From contig RGAX01000189.1 of NCBI GenBank assembly GCA_009919985.1, positions 1 to 5,430 of the forward strand: 5,430 nt of DNA. Direction: 5' to 3'. Below are positions 1 through 5,430 of the stretch, piece after piece. The stretch is from Opitutaceae bacterium (GTDB lineage: Bacteria > Verrucomicrobiota > Verrucomicrobiia > Opitutales > Opitutaceae). Under the pieces are notes generated by a model. That model saw only the letters and a program-made list of their open reading frames with translations. It ran no database searches and had not been told where the DNA came from. The translations under genes and the position numbers were made by a program. Each line of letters opens with the position of its first letter. The stretch's first letter is position 1.

Positions 1-1
1 G

Positions 2-487
2 ACAACCCTTTTGCGCAGCGAAAAAGACCGGCGCGAACACGAGCACGTCGTGGCGGCGATCAGTGGGCGGCTCGCACAGTTGGGATTGAAGCCGGAGTTC
101 GAGGCGCAGCCGGGGCTTCGGCGCTTGGCGAATGTCCAACACCTGCACACGCCCGTGCGTGCGGCTTTGCCAGAAAATGTACGTCTGCTCACGGCGCTCG
201 CGGCCTTGCATCCGACGCCGGCAGTCGGTGGTGCACCTTTGGCTGCGGCGGTGGCGGGTATTCGCGGACTCGAAGGTTTTCCGCGTGGGCTTTACGCTGG
301 GGCTTTGGGCTGGGTCAACGCGCGGGGCGGCGGGGAGTTTTTCGTCGGCTTGCGCTCAGCGCTTGTGGACGGTGCGACGGCGCGCGTGTATGCGGGAGCC
401 GGGATCGTGGCCGGATCGATGCCCGAGAAGGAATTTGCCGAAACGGAACTTAAATTTAAGGCTATGCTCGAAGCCCTGCGCACCTAA
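2..487 (+). CDS. menF: Isochorismate synthase, C-terminal part (5' end outside window)
   Basis: This enzyme isomerises chorismate to isochorismate, the entry step of menaquinone synthesis, in the cytoplasm. Only the last 161 residues are visible. The first full codon is at position 2 and the reading frame is open to the window edge, so the true start lies upstream; the TTG at 11 is not a credible start. The visible part is the C-terminal half of the chorismate-binding domain shared by MenF, EntC, TrpE and PabB. Signatures in order are KDRREHEHVV (from about 23), LRRLANVQHLHTPV (about 116-157), LHPTPAVGG (206-232), GGGEFFVGLRSA (about 326-361) and YAGAGIVAGS (about 389-418), followed by PEKEFAETELK. 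The HPTPAVGG form is typical of isochorismate synthases; TrpE and PabB carry different residues there. The Glu residues of GEF and of the EKEFAETE stretch are the expected Mg-binding positions. EntC or DhbC (siderophore) paralogues look similar, but the abutting menD favours MenF. Confidence 0.93.
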   Translation, partial: TTLLRSEKDRREHEHVVAAISGRLAQLGLKPEFEAQPGLRRLANVQHLHTPVRAALPENVRLLTALAALHPTPAVGGAPLAAAVAGIRGLEGFPRGLYAGALGWVNARGGGEFFVGLRSALVDGATARVYAGAGIVAGSMPEKEFAETELKFKAMLEALRT

Positions 488-2226
488 TGCACTCCATCGA
501 TATTGACTCCCGTAATCTCAACACCCTTTGGGCCAGCGTCTGCGTCGAGACGCTCTCGCGCTGCGGCGTGCGTCGCGCCGTCATTTCGCCGGGCTCGCGC
601 TCGACTCCGCTCACGATTGCGCTCGCGCAGCACGCGGGCATTGAAGCCATTCCGGTACTCGACGAACGCTCCGCGGCTTTTTTTGCGCTGGGCCTCGCGA
701 AGCAACAAGGTGAACCCGTGGTGTTGCTCTGTACGAGCGGCACGGCGGGGGCCAACTACTTGCCCGCGGTGATTGAGGCCCGGGAATCGGCGGTGCCGCT
801 CATCGTCATCACCGCAGATCGTCCACCGGAGCTGCGCGCCTGCGCCTCGGGTCAGACGATCGATCAACTTAAGCTTTTCGGGGATTTCGTGAATTTTTTC
901 CACGAACTCGCGTTGCCCGAGGCGACGGAGCCTCGGCTGCGTTACCTGCGTCAGACGACGATGCACGCCGTGGAACGCGCCCTGCAACCCGTGGCCGGCC
1001 CCGTACATCTCAATGCGCCTTTCCGTGATCCCCTCGCGCCCACGGAGGATGGCGGGTTGGCCTCATCGATTGCATCGACGATTGATTGGTCGCTCTTTTT
1101 CCAGCACGTGGAGCCACCGCTTTCGACGACAATACTGGCCACGATCCCGACCTTTTCCTGCGACGTGCATGGCGTGATCGTTGCGGGGCCAGCGCAGCCG
1201 GGCGACCCGGCGTCACACGCAGCGATGGTCGGTGAGATCGCGCAGAAACTCGGTTGGCCCGTGCTCGCAGACGGACTTTCTCCGCTACGCAATTACGCTG
1301 GTACCGTGCCGCATCTTGTGACGACGTACGATACGATCTTGCGCAATCCCAATGCGTCCGAGCGGCTCAAACCGGAAGTGGTTATCTGCTTAGGCAATTG
1401 GCCGACGAGCAAAGTGCTCCGGGCTTGGATCGAGGAAAGCGCTGCGCCTATTTGGATGGTGACGCGTCGCCTCGATAACCGCGATGCGTTGCACGGCCGC
1501 ACTGTGCATCTACCGGTGTCACTCGCGGCGCTCGCAGCGGAGTTACCCGTGGCGAACGATCCTAACGGCTACGAACAAATGTGGGCCGGCTACGAGCACC
1601 GCATGCGCGTGGCCTTGGACGATCGCATCACGCAGGCGAATGGTTTATTTGAAGGTCGCGTGACCGCTCTGCTCGCGCAACACCTTCCGCCTGACACGAC
1701 GCTGTGCATTGCGAATTCGATGCCTGTGCGCGATATGGAATATTTCTGGCCCGCCACCGATCAGCACATCCGCCCGATGGCTAATCGCGGGGCGAACGGC
1801 ATCGACGGTACGCTTTCCACGGCCTTGGGCGTGGCGCACGCGGCAGAGACGCCGACGGTGTTGCTCACGGGTGATTTGGCGCTGTTGCACGATACGAACG
1901 GCTGGCTCATCGCGCCGAAGTTTCGCGGCAGCCTCACGATCGTACTCATCAACAACGCCGGTGGCGGCATTTTTGAACACCTGCCGGTGGCGCAATTTAA
2001 TCCGCCGTTTGAGGAGTTTTTTGCGACGCCCCAGAAAGTCGATTTTGCGAAATTATGCGCGGCTTACGGCATCGAACACGTGGCGGTGGGTGATTGGGAA
2101 CAGCTCGGGACGCATCTCGAACACCTCCCGGCCAACGGCGTGCAGGTGCTCGAGGTTGTCACGGACCGCAAGATGGACGCAGCCACGCGCAAGCAGTTGT
2201 TTGCCGATCTGGCGGCGGAACTTTGA
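487..2226 (+). CDS. menD: 2-succinyl-5-enolpyruvyl-6-hydroxy-3-cyclohexene-1-carboxylate (SEPHCHC) synthase
   Basis: This thiamine-diphosphate enzyme decarboxylates 2-oxoglutarate and adds the succinyl-semialdehyde unit to isochorismate, the first committed menaquinone step. The protein has 579 residues, close to the family norm of about 550-580. The N-terminal pyrimidine-binding domain (about 10-180) has VISPGSRSTPLTIAL (32-46), DERSAAFFALGLAK (59-72), where Glu60 should be the cofactor-activating glutamate, then CTSGTAGANYLPAVIEA (82-98) and ITADRPPELR (108-117). A middle domain spans about 215-355. The C-terminal pyrophosphate-binding domain has SMPVRDMEYF (411-420), NRGANGIDGTLSTALG (433-448) and the ThDP/Mg motif running from GDL (462-464) to NN (489-490), then AGGGIFEHLP (491-500). 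The ATG at 487 shares its A with the menF stop (TAATG) and no Shine-Dalgarno is visible, so translation is probably coupled to menF. The stop lies 26 bp from the end of the convergent kup gene. Identity is not in doubt. Confidence 0.98.
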   Translation: MHSIDIDSRNLNTLWASVCVETLSRCGVRRAVISPGSRSTPLTIALAQHAGIEAIPVLDERSAAFFALGLAKQQGEPVVLLCTSGTAGANYLPAVIEARESAVPLIVITADRPPELRACASGQTIDQLKLFGDFVNFFHELALPEATEPRLRYLRQTTMHAVERALQPVAGPVHLNAPFRDPLAPTEDGGLASSIASTIDWSLFFQHVEPPLSTTILATIPTFSCDVHGVIVAGPAQPGDPASHAAMVGEIAQKLGWPVLADGLSPLRNYAGTVPHLVTTYDTILRNPNASERLKPEVVICLGNWPTSKVLRAWIEESAAPIWMVTRRLDNRDALHGRTVHLPVSLAALAAELPVANDPNGYEQMWAGYEHRMRVALDDRITQANGLFEGRVTALLAQHLPPDTTLCIANSMPVRDMEYFWPATDQHIRPMANRGANGIDGTLSTALGVAHAAETPTVLLTGDLALLHDTNGWLIAPKFRGSLTIVLINNAGGGIFEHLPVAQFNPPFEEFFATPQKVDFAKLCAAYGIEHVAVGDWEQLGTHLEHLPANGVQVLEVVTDRKMDAATRKQLFADLAAEL

Positions 2227-2240
2227 GGTAGCGGCGCTGG

Positions 2241-2268
2241 GTCGCTCCGGCGTTATAATTGGAGCGGC
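2241..2268 (+). terminator. Possible stem-loop downstream of menD
   Basis: CGCTCC (2243-2248) and GGAGCG (2261-2266) form a perfect 6-bp stem. In the plus-strand RNA, G-U pairs and an outer G-C pair extend it to about 10 bp around an 8-nt loop. It starts 14 bases after the menD stop codon and overlaps the last codons of the convergent kup gene. There is no U tract, and the extension is weaker in the opposite transcript because the wobble pairs become mismatches. It could end menD transcription, but it may be chance. Confidence 0.3.
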
Positions 2269-4163
2269 AAGCCGATCTCGATGATCTGCGAAGGCGTGAT
2301 CCGGTAATAATCTTTGGCCGGGCGCGCGTTGCGACTGAGGAGTGCGTATAGATTTTTCTGCCACTCCCACATGCGGGCGCTGCCGCCAGTGATGATCATC
2401 TCGCGATTAAAGAAGAACGTGGCACCCTGCGGATTGATCGGGACGCCGGCGGCTTTGATTTTCTCCATCAGCTCGGCGACGTCGGGTGATTGCATGTAAC
2501 CGTAGCGACCGACGGCACGCCACACGCCTTCCCCGATATCGCGCAAGGTGAGTTGGTCTTTGCTCGCAACCGTCGGCACGTCTTCGGTGGCGATACTCAG
2601 AAGGACGACGGTTTTGTGGAGGCAGCGGTTGGATTTGACGTGATGGAGCAGAGCGATCGGTGTGCCGAGCGGCGAACCGACCATAAACACCGCGCCACCG
2701 GCCACACGGGTGATGTGGTGACTGCGGGCGATGCTGGTGAGTTCGGCTTCCGTGACGTTATTGCCGTAGACGCGTCGGAAGATTTCTTCGCGGCCGATTT
2801 TCCACGTGTGCATGACGGCGAGTAGCACCGCGCCGATGGCCAGCGGGAACCAACCGCCGTCGGCGAGCTTATGGGCGTTGGAGGCAAACAAGGCTAAGTC
2901 GATGACGAGGAAAACCGCGCAGATGGGCAGGGCGATGGCGTTGGGCCAGTTAAGCGAGCGCTTGGCTACGAGATAAAAGGCGATCGTCGTAATACCCATC
3001 GTGCCTGTGACCGCGATGCCGTAAGCGGAGGCAAGTCGATCGGAAGAGCCGAAATTGATCACCGTGAGAATGGCGCCGATGGCAAGGAGGGCGTTGACAA
3101 AGGGGACGTAGATTTGGCCTGAGTGCTCAGCGTTGGTGTAGGTGATTTTCAGGCGGGGGAAGTAACCGAGCTGGATCGCCTGACGCGTGAGTGAATAAGC
3201 GCCCGAGATCAGGGCTTGGCTGGCAATGACCGCAGCTACGATGGAGAGCCCCGTGAGCCCGGCGCGGATAAAGCCAGCCGGAGCCATGGCGAAAAATGGG
3301 TTTTCCGTGACGCCGGGATGGGTAAGGATGAATGCACCTTGGCCAAAGTAGTTCAACGCGAGCCCGGGAAAAGCGACGCCGTACCAGGCGATCGCGATGT
3401 AGCGGCGGCCAAAGTGACCCATGTCGGCGTACAGGGCTTCGGCTCCAGTAATAGCCAGCACGATCGCACCCAGCAACGCGCCGACTTGGGCGGGCGAATG
3501 GTTGAGCAACGCCAAGCCGTAGTAGGGGTTGAGCGCGCGTAGCACTACTGGGTATTGGACGAGATGCCACAGACCTAAGGCTGCCAGCGTTACAAACCAG
3601 ACCAACATTACAGGTCCAAAGATACGTCCGATGCGTTGCGTGCCGTTTTTCTGAAACCAAAAGAGTAGGGCCAAAATCACACAGGCGATGGGTACGACGT
3701 ATTTCTCAAAGGCGGGATTGACGGCCTTTAGACCTTCTGCCGCGCCCAAGACGGAAATGGCCGGCGTGATGATGCCGTCGCCATAAAGTAGAGCCGCGCC
3801 GATCAAGATCATGATCATCACCGGGCCGAGGCCGCGCTTGGCTGCGGTGGTGCCTTCGGAAGTTTTGCCCCTACCGGCGTGAATCAGCGCCAACAGGGCG
3901 AAAATACCGCCTTCGCCGTGGTTGTCGGCCCGCATGACAAACCAGAGGTATTTCACGCTCACGATGAGCACGAGCGACCAAAAGATTAGAGAAAGCACCC
4001 CCAGCACTCCGGCGGTCTGATCGACGGGGGGCAGGTGCGCGATACACTCGCGCATGGTATACAGCGGGCTGGTACCGATGTCGCCGAAGACGACCCCCAA
4101 GGCGCCGAGCGAGAGACCGGCTTTGGCCGTGTTACTGAGGGACGCAGGCGCGGGAGTGCTCAT
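2253..4163 (-). CDS. kup: Low-affinity potassium uptake protein, K+:H+ symporter (KUP/HAK/KT family)
   Basis: Kup is a cytoplasmic-membrane permease that imports K+, probably with H+. The protein has 636 residues against about 620-630 for typical bacterial Kup. It opens with a short hydrophilic N-terminus, then the family hallmark GVVFGDIGTSPLYT (23-36, with Asp28). About twelve hydrophobic segments follow, near 16-35, 52-76, 111-133, 154-170, 180-200, 224-245, 257-276, 301-325, 349-370, 380-401, 406-426 and 430-451. Other family motifs are ADNHGEGGIFALLALI (79-94), YGDGIITPAISVLGAAEGL (127-145), ITGAEALYADMGHFG (238-252), NYFGQGAF (271-278) and SGAYSLTRQAIQLG (330-343). A cytosolic tail (about 455-636) carries TFFFNREMI (572-580) and WQKNLYALLSRNA (591-603). 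The ATG at 4163 is preceded by an in-frame stop four codons upstream, and the next Met lies inside the first transmembrane segment, so the start is fixed despite having no Shine-Dalgarno. It is convergent with menD and divergent from menB. Confidence 0.97.
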   Translation of the reverse strand: MSTPAPASLSNTAKAGLSLGALGVVFGDIGTSPLYTMRECIAHLPPVDQTAGVLGVLSLIFWSLVLIVSVKYLWFVMRADNHGEGGIFALLALIHAGRGKTSEGTTAAKRGLGPVMIMILIGAALLYGDGIITPAISVLGAAEGLKAVNPAFEKYVVPIACVILALLFWFQKNGTQRIGRIFGPVMLVWFVTLAALGLWHLVQYPVVLRALNPYYGLALLNHSPAQVGALLGAIVLAITGAEALYADMGHFGRRYIAIAWYGVAFPGLALNYFGQGAFILTHPGVTENPFFAMAPAGFIRAGLTGLSIVAAVIASQALISGAYSLTRQAIQLGYFPRLKITYTNAEHSGQIYVPFVNALLAIGAILTVINFGSSDRLASAYGIAVTGTMGITTIAFYLVAKRSLNWPNAIALPICAVFLVIDLALFASNAHKLADGGWFPLAIGAVLLAVMHTWKIGREEIFRRVYGNNVTEAELTSIARSHHITRVAGGAVFMVGSPLGTPIALLHHVKSNRCLHKTVVLLSIATEDVPTVASKDQLTLRDIGEGVWRAVGRYGYMQSPDVAELMEKIKAAGVPINPQGATFFFNREMIITGGSARMWEWQKNLYALLSRNARPAKDYYRITPSQIIEIGLPLQL

Positions 4164-4296
4164 TGACGAGGTCTAAGATGGGCCCAGCGAGGGGTGACTC
4201 CAAGCTGTTTTAGCTCACGATGCGAATGTTGCTTGCTTTTGCGTTTCCGGGTGGACGCAAACTCGACAAACGCCCGTCTGCGGCTAAGTTGCGCAC
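4164..4296. promoter_or_regulatory. Divergent intergenic region between kup and menB
   Basis: This 133-bp stretch separates the start codons of kup (leftward) and menB (rightward), so it must contain the promoter of each unless transcription starts inside a gene. It is more AT-rich than its surroundings between about 4205 and 4270. By eye I find no convincing -35/-10 pair on either strand. TTGCTT (4229-4234) and TTGCGT (4239-4244) resemble -35 boxes but have no good -10 at the right distance. The one clear structural element is the inverted repeat listed separately. No riboswitch motif is recognisable. Confidence 0.6.
4238..4261. repeat. Inverted repeat TTTGCGT-N10-ACGCAAA, candidate operator
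   Basis: Perfect 7-bp arms TTTGCGT (4238-4244) and ACGCAAA (4255-4261) are separated by 10 bp. The dyad centre is about 47 bp upstream of the menB start and about 86 bp upstream of the kup start. Arm length and spacing would suit a dimeric DNA-binding regulator acting on either gene. As RNA it could also form a hairpin in the menB leader. The arms are short enough to arise by chance, and I know of no named regulator with this site. Confidence 0.35.
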
Positions 4297-5130
4297 ATGA
4301 GTCTTGTTTGGCAGCAGGTCAAAACTTTCACCGATATCCGCTACGAGAAGGCCGATGGCATCGCCAAGGTCACGATCAACCGCCCGGAGAAGCGCAACGC
4401 GTTTCGCCCCGAGACGATCATGCAAATGTATGAGGCGTTTATCGATGCGCGCGAAGACCCGAGCGTCGGCGTCGTACTGCTCACCGGTGCTGGCCCGCAC
4501 ACCGACGGCAAATACGCCTTCTGCGCCGGTGGCGACCAAAGCGTGCGTGGCCATGCTGGCTACGTCGGCGGCGATGGCGTCCCCCGCCTCAACGTCCTCG
4601 ACCTCCAAAAACTCATCCGCTCCATGCCCAAGGTCGTGATCGCCCTCGTGGCCGGTTACGCCATCGGTGGCGGCCATGTGCTGCACCTTGTCTGCGACCT
4701 CACCATCGCCGCCGACAACGGCATCTTCGGTCAAGTCGGCCCACGCATGGGCAGCTTCGACGGCGGTTTTGGCTCCAGTTATCTAGCGCGCATCGTCGGC
4801 CAAAAGAAAGCGCGTGAAATCTGGTACCTCTGCCGCCAATACGACGCCGCGCAGGCACTCGAGATGGGCCTCGTCAACACCGTCGTCCCCGTCGCCCAAC
4901 TCGAGGCCGAAGGCGTAAAATGGGCCAAGGAAATTCTCGGCCACAGCCCCCTGGCGATCCGTTTACTCAAGAGTGCCTTCAACGCCGAGCTCGACGGCCA
5001 AGCCGGCATCCAAGAACTCGCCGGCAACGCTACGCTGCTTTATTATATGAGCGACGAAGCGAAGGAATTTCACTCCGCCCAACGCGAGAAACGTAAACCT
5101 AACGCCCGCAAATTTCCCTGGTTGCCCTGA
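4297..5130 (+). CDS. menB: 1,4-dihydroxy-2-naphthoyl-CoA synthase
   Basis: MenB is a crotonase-fold cytoplasmic enzyme that cyclises o-succinylbenzoyl-CoA to 1,4-dihydroxy-2-naphthoyl-CoA by a Dieckmann-type condensation. The 277 residues match the usual 270-285. Visible are NRPEKRNAFRPET (28-40), FCAGGDQSVRG (75-85, oxyanion-hole Gly78), AGYAIGGGHVLHLVCDLTIA (119-138, with Gly125) and FGQVGPRMGSFDGG (144-157). QKKAREIWYLCRQYDA (169-184) and AGNATLLYYMSDE (242-254) complete the MenB-specific pattern. By alignment from memory with E. coli MenB, Gly148, Asp155 and Tyr250 correspond to Gly156, Asp163 and Tyr258. Gly at the first of these marks the bicarbonate-dependent type I enzymes. An in-frame TAA at 4285 leaves ATG 4297 as the first start, again without a Shine-Dalgarno. 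Third codon positions are strongly C-rich compared with menD. It lies on the menD strand but is cut off from it by kup, so it needs its own promoter. Confidence 0.97.
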   Translation: MSLVWQQVKTFTDIRYEKADGIAKVTINRPEKRNAFRPETIMQMYEAFIDAREDPSVGVVLLTGAGPHTDGKYAFCAGGDQSVRGHAGYVGGDGVPRLNVLDLQKLIRSMPKVVIALVAGYAIGGGHVLHLVCDLTIAADNGIFGQVGPRMGSFDGGFGSSYLARIVGQKKAREIWYLCRQYDAAQALEMGLVNTVVPVAQLEAEGVKWAKEILGHSPLAIRLLKSAFNAELDGQAGIQELAGNATLLYYMSDEAKEFHSAQREKRKPNARKFPWLP

Positions 5131-5131
5131 C

Positions 5132-5156
5132 CGCGCCCTCCGCTGCGCCGGGCGCG
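5132..5156 (+). terminator. GC-rich stem-loop after menB
   Basis: CGCGCCC (5132-5138) and GGGCGCG (5150-5156) form a perfect 7-bp, all-GC stem with an 11-nt loop, starting two bases after the menB stop. It could be an intrinsic terminator or attenuator between menB and the hydrolase gene. No T-run follows (the next bases are CCCCTGCTTTCC), so it is at best an atypical terminator. In GC-rich DNA such a hairpin also arises easily by chance. Confidence 0.35.
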
Positions 5157-5169
5157 CCCCTGCTTTCCG

Positions 5170-5430
5170 ATGAAAATAACCCCACCTCGGCTGAAGTTGG
5201 TCCTCCTGGTTCTCGCCGTCGCCGGTTTTGCTGGCGCCGCCGAACATCAGACCGTCGCCACGTTTGAAAAAACGACCACCAAGACGGTCCGCTACGATTA
5301 TCTCCTCTCGTTGCCCGACGGTTATGATCCCACTTCCGCGCAGACGTGGCCGGTGATCCTTTTTCTCCACGGCTCCGGGGAACGCGGCACCGATCCTTGG
5401 AAGGTTGCCCAGCATGGCCCGCCCAAACTC
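5170..5430 (+). CDS. Exported alpha/beta-hydrolase (predicted esterase/peptidase), N-terminal part only
   Basis: The frame opens at ATG 5170 and runs off the window after 87 codons. The first 24 residues look like a signal peptide: basic residues (Lys2, Arg7, Lys9), a hydrophobic core (10-21) and small residues at 21-24 allowing cleavage after Ala23 or Ala24. The mature start is followed by a short beta-rich stretch, then LLSLPDGYDP (45-54) and WPVILFLHGSGERG (60-73), ending in QHGPPKL. The LP-GYD, then W-P-lFLHGSGERG, then HGPPK order is characteristic of secreted serine hydrolases related to the predicted peptidase group COG4099 and to dienelactone hydrolase/PHB-depolymerase-like esterases. 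His67-Gly68 would form part of the oxyanion hole. The nucleophile elbow (GxSxG) and the Asp/His residues lie beyond the window, so substrate and activity cannot be stated. No Shine-Dalgarno is visible. It starts 39 bp after menB on the same strand and could be co-transcribed, though a GC hairpin lies between. Confidence 0.85.
   Translation, partial: MKITPPRLKLVLLVLAVAGFAGAAEHQTVATFEKTTTKTVRYDYLLSLPDGYDPTSAQTWPVILFLHGSGERGTDPWKVAQHGPPKL

Noticed and set aside
11..13. TTG at 11 as the start of menF
   Set aside because: The frame is open to the window edge and the residues before it fit the family, so this is an internal codon of a longer gene.
484..1008. A 174-codon open frame on the minus strand inside menD
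   Set aside because: It lies wholly antisense to clearly conserved menD sequence, its product is Arg/His-rich with no recognisable motif, and such frames are common opposite GC-rich genes.
1709..2284. A 191-codon plus-strand frame overlapping the menD C-terminus
   Set aside because: Its product is Arg/Ser/Trp-rich, the usual result of frame-shifted reading of GC-rich DNA, while the menD frame carries the conserved ThDP motif here.
3127..3660. A 177-codon minus-strand frame inside kup
   Set aside because: It is out of frame with the conserved Kup membrane segments and its product is an Arg/Pro/Ser-rich shadow.
4229..4289. Possible sigma-70 promoter for menB from TTGCTT or TTGCGT
   Set aside because: No acceptable -10 hexamer occurs 16-18 bp downstream of either box, so no specific promoter is called.
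4210..4734. A 174-codon open frame on the minus strand over the menB 5' half and its upstream region
   Set aside because: It is rich in Asp, Ala and Val, as expected from antisense reading of menB, and matches no family I recognise. It ends within the kup/menB gap without a sensible context.
4963..5415. A 150-codon minus-strand frame over the menB end and the hydrolase start
   Set aside because: Both plus-strand genes beneath it have strong family motifs and the antisense product has none.

Overview
The window carries four recognisable protein genes and the start of a fifth, on about 60% GC DNA (judged by eye). Three of the genes belong to menaquinone (vitamin K2) biosynthesis. Both strands are almost fully coding, and I see no RNA gene, insertion sequence, phage gene or CRISPR array. 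The organism is a bacterium that makes menaquinone by the classical isochorismate (Men) pathway. Gene content, protein flavour and the lack of Shine-Dalgarno sequences would fit Verrucomicrobiota, perhaps an Opitutus relative, but this is an inference from memory and only moderately secure.

Layout from left to right. Positions 2-487 (+) hold the C-terminal part of isochorismate synthase (MenF type). It shares one base with menD at 487-2226 (+), encoding SEPHCHC synthase. After a 26-bp convergent gap comes kup on the minus strand (2253-4163), a 12-TM potassium uptake permease. A 133-bp divergent intergenic region (4164-4296) contains an inverted repeat and must hold the promoters of kup and of menB at 4297-5130 (+), encoding 1,4-dihydroxy-2-naphthoyl-CoA synthase. 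A 39-bp gap with a GC-rich hairpin leads to an exported alpha/beta-hydrolase whose first 87 codons (5170-5430) are visible.

How they work together: MenF turns chorismate into isochorismate. MenD joins isochorismate with 2-oxoglutarate. After steps whose genes (menH, menC, menE) are not visible here, MenB closes the naphthalene ring. The men genes are therefore clustered but split into two transcription units by kup, which has no known role in quinone synthesis. The hydrolase has a signal peptide, so it is not the cytoplasmic MenH.

I looked for an undescribed system and found none. The window reads as ordinary core metabolism. The items worth a second look are small: the dyad in the divergent region, the absence of recognisable ribosome binding sites at all four visible starts, and the interruption of the men cluster by kup.
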